Source: an uncultured Candidatus Saccharibacteria bacterium (GTDB lineage Bacteria > Patescibacteria > Saccharimonadia > Saccharimonadales > UBA1547). Taken from it: DNA of 5,314 bases. A program made the translations under genes and the position numbers. Where the stretch lies: assembly GCA_946886635.1 (NCBI GenBank), contig CAMPIW010000032.1, forward strand, positions 1 through 5,314, read 5' to 3'. Below the pieces are notes generated by a model. It saw nothing but the letters and a program-made list of their open reading frames with translations. It was not told the DNA's origin and searched no databases. Shown one piece after another: positions 1 to 5,314 of this stretch (its first letter is position 1; each line of letters opens with the position of its first letter).

Positions 1-2024
1 TCGCTATTGCTATCAAAGTCCATAACTACCCCACCCTTGCCGTTCAACTGAACAGGCTGGCTGACAACTTCGTCGTTGTACTGCGGTGGTGACTGAAGGC
101 GCAAGTGATCGGTGATCTTCATAACTTCTTCGTCGGTTACCCAAGCACCCTGGATACGCTTAGGTTTTGGCATAGCGGCGGTGAGCATTAACATGTCACC
201 CTGACCAAGAAGCTTTTCGGCACCAATTTGGTCGAGAATGGTGCGCGAGTCTACCTGTGAAGCTACTGTAAAGGCAATACGCGCCGGTACGTTTGCCTTA
301 ATAAGACCAGTAATAACGTCGACAGATGGACGCTGGGTGGCAAGCACCAAGTGAATACCAACGGCACGAGCCTTTTGAGCAAGGCGCACAATAAGCGCTT
401 CGACGTCGCGCGCAGCAACCATCATGAGGTCAGCAAGTTCGTCGATAACAATAACGATGTACGGCATGGCGCCACTTTCGTGCTGCTGTTCGTGACCCTC
501 TTCGTCTTGAACAATAATTTTGGTTTTACCATTTTGAACCAGCGTGTTGTACGACTTAATGTCACGAACTTTGTGTTCAGCAAGCAACTTATACCGGCGC
601 TCCATTTCGTTGACCGCCCATTTAAGCGCGCTGATTGTTTTTTCAGGTTCGTTAATAACAGGGGTAATAAGGTGCGGAATATCTTCATATGGTGCCATCT
701 CAACCTGCTTAGGGTCGACCAAAATAAGCTTCATTTCACTAGGGCTGTTGCGGTACAACAAACTTGAAAGCAAAGTGTTAATCATAACCGACTTACCAGA
801 ACCAGTTTGACCGGCAATAAGGAGGTGCGGCATTTTGTTAAGCTCACCCACTACTGCGTCACCAGAAATATCCTTACCAATGGCAAAGCCAAGTGGTTCA
901 GGGGTACCGGTCCATTGTTTACTCGTAAGGATTGAGTGGATACGTACGTCAGCGGCCTTACGGTTTGGCACTTCAATACCGACAGCTTTTTGGCCAGGAA
1001 TTGGTGCTTCAATACGAAGGCTCTGCGCAGCCAAGTTCAGCGCGATATTTGTTTCGAGTTGAGTAATTTTTGTAAGCTTTACGCCACTTGGTGGACGAAG
1101 TGTGTATTGCGTTACTTTAGGGCCAATATTCGCGCCTTCCATATCAACAGAAATGTTAAATTCGGCCAGTGTATCTTTAATTGTTTTAGCATTTTGCTGA
1201 ACGTCACCGGCGTCGGCTGGAGATTGTTTTTTCTCGAGAAGATCAAGGCCAGGAGATTTCCAGTTAGGATCGCTGACGGCAACGAGGGCTGCTTTGTCTT
1301 CGGCGGCCTTATCTTTAGTAACACTATTTTTAAGCGATCCAAGGTGCGCACCTTTTTTATTCGTTGTTTCAACAGGCTCAAGCGTTGATACACCGGCATT
1401 GACGGTAAAGTCGGCCATGGCATTTTTACCCTTTGGTGCGTCGAGGGCAGCAGCGTTACGCATTACTTTCACGTTATCCTCTTGCTCACTTGTATCGCGG
1501 CGAGTCATTTCCCACATTTTTTTGATAATAGTAAATGGTGAGGTACGTGTAATAAATAAAGCAGTAAGAAGAATAAGAACGACGTAAATAAAGGCCGCCA
1601 AGCCTGGTTCAACCAGCATAAGCATACCATCGTTGACGGTTTCACCAACGAAACCACCGGTTGTTTTACCACCATCACTCTTAAGAAGACCGAAGAGGCC
1701 AGCAACCCAAATGAGCTCAACTGCTGTGGCGAGTTTCATAACAAATGGAATACGGTTGTTTTCGGCGCGGAATATTTCGACAGCTACGTAGATGAAGACG
1801 ACCGGCATAACGTACACGCCATACCCAATAGTTGCGACGGTTGCTTCGTTAATCCAATCGAGGACCGGACCACCAAGGCCAAACCAGCCCAAAATAATAA
1901 GCAATGAAAAAACAATTAAAAGAACAGCGCCAACCTGTGCCCAAAAGCCATCGGGAAGGATGTGTTGAGGTGTCGTTGCGACTACCTTTTTTTTACTTGC
2001 TGATCGTTTTTTCTTTTTTGCCAT
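1..2024 (-). CDS. ftsK: DNA translocase FtsK/SpoIIIE, partial (C-terminus beyond left edge)
   Basis: This is a membrane-anchored, ATP-driven double-stranded DNA pump that moves chromosome termini through the closing division septum. I translated 674 codons with no stop. The N-terminus is lysine-rich (MAKKKKRSASKKK). Four hydrophobic segments follow at about residues 27-48, 66-85, 94-114 and 139-160. A poorly conserved charged linker spans about 170-250. The alpha domain (about 255-365) carries the family signatures GPKVTQY and APIPGQKAVGIEVPN. The RecA-like motor shows Walker A GQTGSGKS (405-412), Walker B VIVIDELADL (524-533), LATQRPS (561-567) and LLGQGDML (605-612). The linker is far shorter than the one in E. 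coli FtsK, so the gene resembles SpoIIIE/SftA-sized members. The winged-helix gamma domain that reads KOPS/SRS sites should lie past position 1. The ATG at 2022-2024 is the only sensible start. It has no Shine-Dalgarno but lies just below a strong -10 element. Identity is near certain. Confidence 0.97.
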   Translation of the reverse strand, partial: MAKKKKRSASKKKVVATTPQHILPDGFWAQVGAVLLIVFSLLIILGWFGLGGPVLDWINEATVATIGYGVYVMPVVFIYVAVEIFRAENNRIPFVMKLATAVELIWVAGLFGLLKSDGGKTTGGFVGETVNDGMLMLVEPGLAAFIYVVLILLTALFITRTSPFTIIKKMWEMTRRDTSEQEDNVKVMRNAAALDAPKGKNAMADFTVNAGVSTLEPVETTNKKGAHLGSLKNSVTKDKAAEDKAALVAVSDPNWKSPGLDLLEKKQSPADAGDVQQNAKTIKDTLAEFNISVDMEGANIGPKVTQYTLRPPSGVKLTKITQLETNIALNLAAQSLRIEAPIPGQKAVGIEVPNRKAADVRIHSILTSKQWTGTPEPLGFAIGKDISGDAVVGELNKMPHLLIAGQTGSGKSVMINTLLSSLLYRNSPSEMKLILVDPKQVEMAPYEDIPHLITPVINEPEKTISALKWAVNEMERRYKLLAEHKVRDIKSYNTLVQNGKTKIIVQDEEGHEQQHESGAMPYIVIVIDELADLMMVAARDVEALIVRLAQKARAVGIHLVLATQRPSVDVITGLIKANVPARIAFTVASQVDSRTILDQIGAEKLLGQGDMLMLTAAMPKPKRIQGAWVTDEEVMKITDHLRLQSPPQYNDEVVSQPVQLNGKGGVVMDFDSNS

Positions 2025-2034
2025 AGTGTTTTTT

Positions 2035-2063
2035 ATTATACGAGGTTATGCCTCTGATGTCAT
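2035..2063 (-). promoter_or_regulatory. ftsK proximal promoter P2 (near-leaderless transcript)
   Basis: On the minus strand, ATGACA (2058-2063, five of six matches to the -35 consensus) is separated by exactly 17 bp from a perfect TATAAT (2035-2040). Transcription would begin around 2027-2029, only a few bases before the ftsK ATG at 2024. That leaves no room for a ribosome binding site, and none is seen. The 17-bp spacer contains the inverted repeat GAGG-N5-CCTC (2042-2054), which could be an operator. The promoter is inferred from consensus only. Confidence 0.6.
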
Positions 2064-2069
2064 ATATTT

Positions 2070-2098
2070 ATTGTAGCATATTTTACCACGATTTGCAA
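2070..2098 (-). promoter_or_regulatory. ftsK distal promoter P1
   Basis: On the minus strand, TTGCAA (2093-2098) is followed after 17 bp by TACAAT (2070-2075). The -10 is preceded by TGC, giving an extended -10 (TGCTACAAT). The predicted start near 2063 would give a leader of about 40 nt that lacks a clear Shine-Dalgarno. This is the stronger overall match of the tandem ftsK pair because -35, spacer and extended -10 all fit. Consensus evidence only. Confidence 0.6.
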
Positions 2099-2110
2099 GA
2101 GGCTTATGGT

Positions 2111-2138
2111 TTTACTGAATGCAGAACTCCCCTATACT
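2111..2138 (+). promoter_or_regulatory. promoter of the 153-residue unknown gene
   Basis: TATACT (2133-2138) matches the -10 consensus at five of six positions. TTTACT (2111-2116), 16 bp upstream, matches the -35 at four of six. Transcription would start near 2145, about 33 nt ahead of the ATG at 2178. This supports 2178 as the start, because the ATG at 2106 would lie upstream of the promoter. It runs back to back with the ftsK promoters; the two -35 elements are about 12 bp apart. Confidence 0.5.
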
Positions 2139-2162
2139 ACAGCTATCGCTCGCCCATCTATG

Positions 2163-2170
2163 AAAGGAGG
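2163..2170 (+). promoter_or_regulatory. strong Shine-Dalgarno deciding the start at 2178
   Basis: AAAGGAGG lies 7 nt upstream of the ATG at 2178. It is the best ribosome binding site in the window. It selects 2178 over the in-frame ATGs at 2106 and 2160, neither of which has a comparable site. Confidence 0.8.
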
Positions 2171-2177
2171 CGCTGCG

Positions 2178-2639
2178 ATGTCCCTTCTCATTTCGATACA
2201 AGCCATGCTCCACCTGAGTGGACGGAGGGATAGGTACGTTATTACGTTCGACCCTGCTGACCTGCGGGTTACGGGGCTCTACAAGCACAGCTTTTCGCCG
2301 GCCGACAAGTTTGGCATCCTGCCTGTCGGCCTCCTTGCGGAAGCGGTAGACCAAGGACTTTTGGATTCCACCATGGAGTCCTATTGGAAAACGCACCTGA
2401 ATCCAACTCCCCTGTCGCAACTGGATGAAGAGGCCGAGAAGCACTTCAAGCGGTTCCTGAGGAGCTACCTGTCAATTGAATTTCCCGACGGGCAGTACCA
2501 GTCGTACGGGAAGTTCCGGCTATTCATCAAGTCGCTGGGGCCTTACGCTCGGCGCTCAACTCCGCCCTACCAGATCGATGGCGAGCTTTCGCCGATTCAC
2601 AGCAGTGGCTCCGTGTCGTTCATCGTCAGCTCTGACTAA
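2178..2639 (+). CDS. unrecognised 153-residue protein, compositionally foreign
   Basis: I do not recognise this protein. It begins MSLLISIQAML and ends SFIVSSD with a TAA stop. It appears soluble, with no signal peptide or convincing membrane helix. A charged helical stretch lies at about residues 78-98 (QLDEEAEKHFKRFLRSYL), followed by an aromatic-rich part (about 100-135: YQSYGKF, PPYQIDGE). The strong ribosome binding site, upstream promoter and downstream hairpin terminator make it a self-contained transcription unit and argue that it is a real gene. Composition is odd: I count about 56% GC over 2221-2640, against roughly 43-48% in sampled neighbouring lines. Its nine Arg codons are five CGG, three AGG and one CGC, whereas ftsK uses CGT/CGC almost only (one CGG, no AGG). 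CTG and CTC replace the neighbours' CTT. Recent transfer, or a lineage-specific orphan under different codon selection, are both possible. Existence is likely; function is unknown. Confidence 0.75.
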   Translation: MSLLISIQAMLHLSGRRDRYVITFDPADLRVTGLYKHSFSPADKFGILPVGLLAEAVDQGLLDSTMESYWKTHLNPTPLSQLDEEAEKHFKRFLRSYLSIEFPDGQYQSYGKFRLFIKSLGPYARRSTPPYQIDGELSPIHSSGSVSFIVSSD

Positions 2640-2644
2640 GCGTC

Positions 2645-2668
2645 GAGCTCTTTCAATGAAAAGAGCTC
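2645..2668 (+). other. alternative hairpin competing with the terminator
   Basis: GAGCTCTTT (2645-2653) pairs perfectly over 9 bp with AAAGAGCTC (2660-2668) across a 6-nt loop. The right arm is the same sequence that forms the left arm of the terminator stem at 2659-2670, so the two structures exclude each other. It starts five bases after the stop codon of the upstream gene. Whether it has a role, such as terminator modulation or 3'-end protection, cannot be told from sequence. Confidence 0.35.
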
Positions 2669-2688
2669 CGCTTGGTCGGAGCTTTTTT
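2659..2688. terminator. bidirectional intrinsic terminator between convergent genes
   Basis: The core stem AGCTCCG/CGGAGCT closes over a 6-nt loop (cttggt). It extends by a G-U pair and four A-T pairs to 12 bp, running 2659-2670 with 2677-2688. On the plus strand the GC stem runs directly into six T residues. On the minus strand the stem is followed by CTTTT. It therefore plausibly ends both the unknown gene (stop 20 nt upstream) and rnj (stop at 2710). Confidence 0.85.
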
Positions 2689-2709
2689 CATTTTCAACAC
2701 ACTAAGCGA

Positions 2710-4980
2710 TTAGTATCCGCGAGCGTCAGATTTCGCTTTTGGCTCGATAGCTTCGGTGTCAGGAACAACCGGCGCTGGGAATTTTTTAGGGGCTGGGCGC
2801 TTGAACGGACGTTCGTCGCCTTTGGCCTCTTCGCCGTTATTGCCACGGTTTTGTCCGTCGCTGTTTTGGCTACGACCTCGTTGGCCGCCGTTTTGTCGGC
2901 GGTCGCCACGGCCTTCGCCGTCACCGTTTGAAGAGCCGTTTGATGGCTTGCCGCCACCGCCAATTTCGTTAATCACAGGGATAACAATTGGAGTTCGGCG
3001 GGTTTGGTCGTACAGAACGTGCGTAAGCTCGTCTTTAATTTCTTTCTTCACCACATCAAGATCAACCTTGCGTCCGCTGAAGGTGCGGGCAACTTTTTGC
3101 TTGAGGTATTGGCGAATAACTCCCATGAGCTCTTCGCTGTCGCGTAGGTAAATGAACCCACGGCTAATGATGTCGGGGCTGGTAAGAAGGCGACCACTTC
3201 CCCGTTGTACGGTAAGGACAACCACAAACATACCTTCGCTCGCCATGTGAATACGGTCTTTAAGGACGACTTCGGATACGATTTCGCCTGAGTCGTCGTA
3301 CATGACACCACCAACTGGTACACGACCAGCTTTTTTAGCGGCACCTTGGCTAATTTCAATAACATCACCGCTGTCACATACAAAAATGTTGTCCTTAGGG
3401 ATGCTTGATTCTTTAAGCGCAAGGTCGGCATTGTGCACAAGCATGTGGAATTCACCGTGGATTGGCATGTAGAACTTAGGGTTCAATGCGTTAATAAGCT
3501 TCACGTGGTCATCGTAGTAGCCGTGACCTGAAAGGTGGAGCGGGCCAACACCGGTAAGGTGTGTTTTACCGTTTTGAATAACGCCGCTACCTTCACGCAT
3601 AAGGCCGTCAACCGTACGGGTAACGTACTTTTCGTTACCAGGAATTGGGTTTGAGCTAAACACGATTTGGTCGGAGTTTTTAATCTTAATAAACTTGTGA
3701 GAACCATTGGCCATGCGGTTAAGCACGGCGCTAAATTCACCCTGAGAACCGGTACAAATGATAGTCACTTTACCGTCGGGGAACTTAATGATGTCTTCCA
3801 TTTTCACAATAACGTCTTTAGGTACATTGATTGTACCGGTGCGAAGGGCTACTTCAACGTTTTGGATCATGCTGTATCCGGCAAAGGCAACCTTACGGCC
3901 GTGCTTCTTTGCTTCGTTAAGAATGATTTGCATACGGTGAATCTGGCTACTGAAGGCACTAATAACCAAACGGCTATTAGGGTACTTATCCATGATTTGC
4001 CCCATGCTCTCTTGAATTTCGAACTCGCCGTGGGTGTGCGTACCTTCTGATTCACAGTTGGTCGATTCGTTCATTAGAAGCGTAATGCCTTCTTTAGTTG
4101 CGATTTCAGTAAGGCGTTCGAGGTCGAACTTCACGCCGTCGACAGGGTTTTCTTCGAAACGCCAGTCACCGGTATCAACGATAACACCCTCAGGTGTACG
4201 AACAACAACCGCAGTTGCGTCAGGGATTGAGTGGTTAACACGAACTAATTCGATGCTGAAGTTATCGCCAAGGAACACTTGCTCGTGAGATTCTGGATCC
4301 ATAACGTGATACTCGGGTTCGTAGCCACTCGTTGCTTCGTCCATGTTCTTTTGCACCATCGCAAGCGTGAACTTTGAGCCATACACCGGCGCAGGAATTT
4401 GGTGAATAAGGTGACGAACCGCACCAATGTGGTCGAGGTGACCGTGGGTGAAAACGATGGCACGAATTTTGTGCTTGTTTTCAATAAGGTAGCTGATATC
4501 TGGCACGATGTAGTTAATACCTGGGTAGTCTGAACCTGGGAATAGGAATCCCATGTCGATGACAATAATGTCGTTATCGTATTCGATTGCCATCATGTTT
4601 TTACCAATACCCATTTCGCCAAGTCCACCGATAGGAATGACGCGAAGGCGTGGAGCCGGGTTGCGTGGTTGCTTCTTTTGATCGGCAGCGCTAAATTGGC
4701 GTCCACCATAGCCGTTGAAGACTGATTTGTTTACCGGCACATTAATAACGTGCTGTGAAGCGCGTGCGTTAACGTCGTCACTGGTACGGCGCTGTGCACG
4801 GAACACCTCTCCTCTGCGGGTTTGGGTATTCGCAAGAACGGTGTTGTTTTGCTTGTTGTTATTGTTTCCGTTGCCACGAGGGCCATTTTGGCCTTGGTTG
4901 TTTCGGCCGTTACGACCGCGTGACTGTGGTTGTTTTGGGGCATTGTCTGCCTGGGGAGTTGAGAGTCTTTGTTGACCCAT
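2710..4980 (-). CDS. rnj: ribonuclease J (beta-CASP metallo-beta-lactamase), with disordered N- and C-terminal arms
   Basis: RNase J is a zinc-dependent 5'-3' exonuclease and endonuclease that matures rRNA and degrades mRNA. In many bacteria it stands in for RNase E. The 756 residues exceed the roughly 555 of typical members. The extra length is an N-terminal arm (about 1-107, rich in Q/N/G/R) and a C-terminal arm (about 674-756, rich in G/R/N, then P/K). The core starts at LRVIPIGGLGEMG. Metal ligands are HGHLDH (179-184), H250 in VNHSIPD and D272 in TGDWRFE. The beta-CASP insert begins near NESTNCESEG (305-313). SGHG (H486) and PIHGEFHM (H508) follow, 22 residues apart, like H368 and H390 of B. 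subtilis RNase J1. The C-terminal domain (about 560-672) is present. All catalytic residues seem intact. The start ATG (4978-4980) has AAGGAG 13 nt upstream, a longish spacing, but no other start fits. The gene has its own promoter and a long leader. Confidence 0.97.
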   Translation of the reverse strand: MGQQRLSTPQADNAPKQPQSRGRNGRNNQGQNGPRGNGNNNNKQNNTVLANTQTRRGEVFRAQRRTSDDVNARASQHVINVPVNKSVFNGYGGRQFSAADQKKQPRNPAPRLRVIPIGGLGEMGIGKNMMAIEYDNDIIVIDMGFLFPGSDYPGINYIVPDISYLIENKHKIRAIVFTHGHLDHIGAVRHLIHQIPAPVYGSKFTLAMVQKNMDEATSGYEPEYHVMDPESHEQVFLGDNFSIELVRVNHSIPDATAVVVRTPEGVIVDTGDWRFEENPVDGVKFDLERLTEIATKEGITLLMNESTNCESEGTHTHGEFEIQESMGQIMDKYPNSRLVISAFSSQIHRMQIILNEAKKHGRKVAFAGYSMIQNVEVALRTGTINVPKDVIVKMEDIIKFPDGKVTIICTGSQGEFSAVLNRMANGSHKFIKIKNSDQIVFSSNPIPGNEKYVTRTVDGLMREGSGVIQNGKTHLTGVGPLHLSGHGYYDDHVKLINALNPKFYMPIHGEFHMLVHNADLALKESSIPKDNIFVCDSGDVIEISQGAAKKAGRVPVGGVMYDDSGEIVSEVVLKDRIHMASEGMFVVVLTVQRGSGRLLTSPDIISRGFIYLRDSEELMGVIRQYLKQKVARTFSGRKVDLDVVKKEIKDELTHVLYDQTRRTPIVIPVINEIGGGGKPSNGSSNGDGEGRGDRRQNGGQRGRSQNSDGQNRGNNGEEAKGDERPFKRPAPKKFPAPVVPDTEAIEPKAKSDARGY

Positions 4981-4987
4981 AATTGTT

Positions 4988-5068
4988 TTATTTCTCCTTT
5001 TTGTTAAAAGAGTTCTCTCGGTGACTTTCTATTATCTCAATCCGAGGAGCTTTCTTTTCGTTTAACAT
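4988..5068 (-). CDS. possible 26-codon upstream ORF in the rnj leader
   Basis: An ATG at 5066-5068 opens 26 sense codons ending in TAA (4988-4990), 7 nt before the rnj start. The peptide is very polar and lysine/glutamate-rich; it begins MLNEKKAPRIEIIESH and ends NKKEK. The rnj Shine-Dalgarno (AAGGAG) is embedded in its last Lys-Glu codons, so translation of one would bear directly on the other. It has only a weak purine tract upstream (AAGAA). It may be a chance ORF; I recognise no family. Confidence 0.2.
   Translation of the reverse strand: MLNEKKAPRIEIIESHRENSFNKKEK
4994..4999 (-). promoter_or_regulatory. Shine-Dalgarno of rnj, widely spaced
   Basis: AAGGAG on the minus strand lies 13 nt before the rnj ATG. 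This is longer than the usual 5-9 nt, with an A/T-rich gap (AAATAAAACAATT). No nearer in-frame ATG, GTG or TTG is available. The spacing may mean weaker initiation or dependence on leader structure. Confidence 0.65.
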
Positions 5069-5136
5069 TAAATGATTTCTTAAATAAGGGCGGGGTTTTC
5101 GGACTTGGTCTGTGTTTCCCCTTTGAAAGTGTCTTT

Positions 5137-5165
5137 AGTATAGCAGTCCCGGGGGAGAATGGCAA
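5137..5165 (-). promoter_or_regulatory. rnj promoter with extended -10
   Basis: On the minus strand, TTGCCA (5160-5165) is followed after exactly 17 bp by TATACT (5137-5142). The -10 is preceded by TGC (extended -10, TGCTATACT). Transcription would start around 5130. The -35 abuts or overlaps the region where the -35 of divergent trpS would fall. Consensus evidence only, but all three elements fit well. Confidence 0.7.
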
Positions 5166-5184
5166 GCTTTCACTCGGTTCCTCA

Positions 5185-5193
5185 TGCTATAAT
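5185..5193 (+). promoter_or_regulatory. trpS extended -10 promoter (leaderless)
   Basis: TGCTATAAT is a perfect extended -10 box (TATAAT at 5188-5193). The next six bases are GCCCCT, and then comes the trpS ATG at 5200, so the expected transcription start coincides with the A of the start codon. No convincing -35 is seen at 16-18 bp (the sequence there is around AAGCTTTC), which fits an extended -10 class promoter. There is no Shine-Dalgarno. Confidence 0.7.
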
Positions 5194-5199
5194 GCCCCT

Positions 5200-5314
5200 A
5201 TGCAGAACAACTCAAAAACACTTCTTACGGGCATCAAACCAACCGGTACGCCGCATGTTGGTAACTTCCTTGGCGCCATTAAACCAGCAATCCAAATGGT
5301 ACACGACTACGAAA
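5200..5314 (+). CDS. trpS: tryptophanyl-tRNA synthetase, N-terminal fragment
   Basis: This is a cytosolic class I aminoacyl-tRNA synthetase that charges tRNA-Trp with tryptophan using ATP. Only the first 38 codons are present; the gene runs off the right edge. The start MQNNSKTLLTGIKPTGTP is followed by HVGNFLGAIKPAI. The GxxPTG turn and HVGN (residues 19-22) form the family's version of the class I HIGH ATP-binding motif, followed by the characteristic F/Y-x-GAI. Class I Tyr and Trp enzymes are related, but the GIKPTGTPHVGN-FLGAI pattern at the extreme N-terminus fits TrpRS. The ATG at 5200 is chosen because the conserved region begins eight codons later and the -10 box lies just upstream. 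The gene is divergent from rnj. Confidence 0.9.
   Translation, partial: MQNNSKTLLTGIKPTGTPHVGNFLGAIKPAIQMVHDYE

Larger units (their letters stand above)
4981..5130 (-). other. long 5' leader of rnj with competing stems near the ribosome binding site
   Basis: From the predicted start near 5130 to the ATG at 4980 the leader is about 150 nt, unusual in so compact a window. On the RNA, CUCGG (genome 5042-5046) can pair with CCGAG (5017-5021). The overlapping CUCCU (5045-5049) can instead pair with the AGGAG of the ribosome binding site (4994-4998), masking it. The two stems share bases and exclude each other. GGGG and CCCC blocks (5080s to 5120s) could close a further loop. Such a layout could allow control of rnj translation, but the stems are short (5 bp) and no known riboswitch is recognised. 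Confidence 0.35.

Noticed and set aside
351..1587. Several plus-strand open frames of 60-150 codons opposite ftsK
   Set aside because: They lie antisense to the unambiguous FtsK frame, have low-complexity or unnatural translations, and lack ribosome binding sites. They are shadow frames.
1987..1994. Run of eight A (minus strand) near the start of ftsK as a programmed slippage site
   Set aside because: The frame is intact before and after the run, and it simply encodes the basic lysine-rich tail seen in many FtsK/SpoIIIE proteins.
1..2024. Use of a recoded UGA codon (genetic code 25)
   Set aside because: No in-frame TGA is present in ftsK or rnj, and glycines use ordinary GGN codons.
2106..2177. 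Longer form of the unknown protein starting at ATG 2106 or 2160
   Set aside because: 2106 lies upstream of the predicted -35 and neither has a good ribosome binding site, while AAAGGAGG is placed correctly for 2178.
2979..2989. GGATAACAATT, identical to part of the lac operator
   Set aside because: It falls inside rnj codons for a conserved Pro-Ile-Val-Ile-Pro stretch and lacks the other operator half. Coincidence.
2694..4975. Open frames on both strands overlapping rnj
   Set aside because: The RNase J frame shows every family motif; the others are by-products of its codon composition.

Overview
The window looks like core chromosome of a small-genome bacterium, most likely a member of the Candidate Phyla Radiation (Patescibacteria); Saccharibacteria is my best guess. 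This rests on the style of the FtsK and RNase J proteins, a skew toward CTT/GTT/CGT codons at moderate GC, compact spacing, and an RNase J with long low-complexity tails. It is inference, because there is no rRNA or other phylogenetic marker. No in-frame TGA occurs across more than 1,400 codons of ftsK and rnj. That argues against the UGA=Gly code of Gracilibacteria and Absconditabacteria.

Layout from left to right. (1) Positions 1-2024, minus strand: most of an FtsK/SpoIIIE DNA translocase. It runs off the left edge before its C-terminal DNA-reading domain. (2) 2025-2177: a divergent promoter region with two well-spaced minus-strand promoters for ftsK and one plus-strand promoter. (3) 2178-2639, plus strand: an unrecognised 153-residue protein with a strong ribosome binding site. 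Its GC content and codon use are clearly unlike its neighbours. (4) 2640-2709: a convergent intergenic gap with a hairpin terminator that works on paper in both directions, plus a competing alternative hairpin. (5) 2710-4980, minus strand: a complete 756-residue RNase J with extra disordered arms at both ends. (6) 4981-5199: a second divergent promoter region. It holds a roughly 150-nt leader for rnj with a possible 26-codon upstream ORF, and an extended -10 promoter for the next gene. (7) 5200-5314, plus strand: the first 38 codons of tryptophanyl-tRNA synthetase (trpS), apparently leaderless.

The recognised genes are housekeeping: chromosome segregation and division (FtsK), RNA maturation and decay (RNase J) and translation (TrpRS). 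Each has its own promoter, so this is not an operon. I see no mobile element, CRISPR array, tRNA or rRNA. The most unusual material is the compositionally foreign small gene, the mixture of leaderless and Shine-Dalgarno starts, the double-tailed RNase J, and the leader RNA upstream of rnj.
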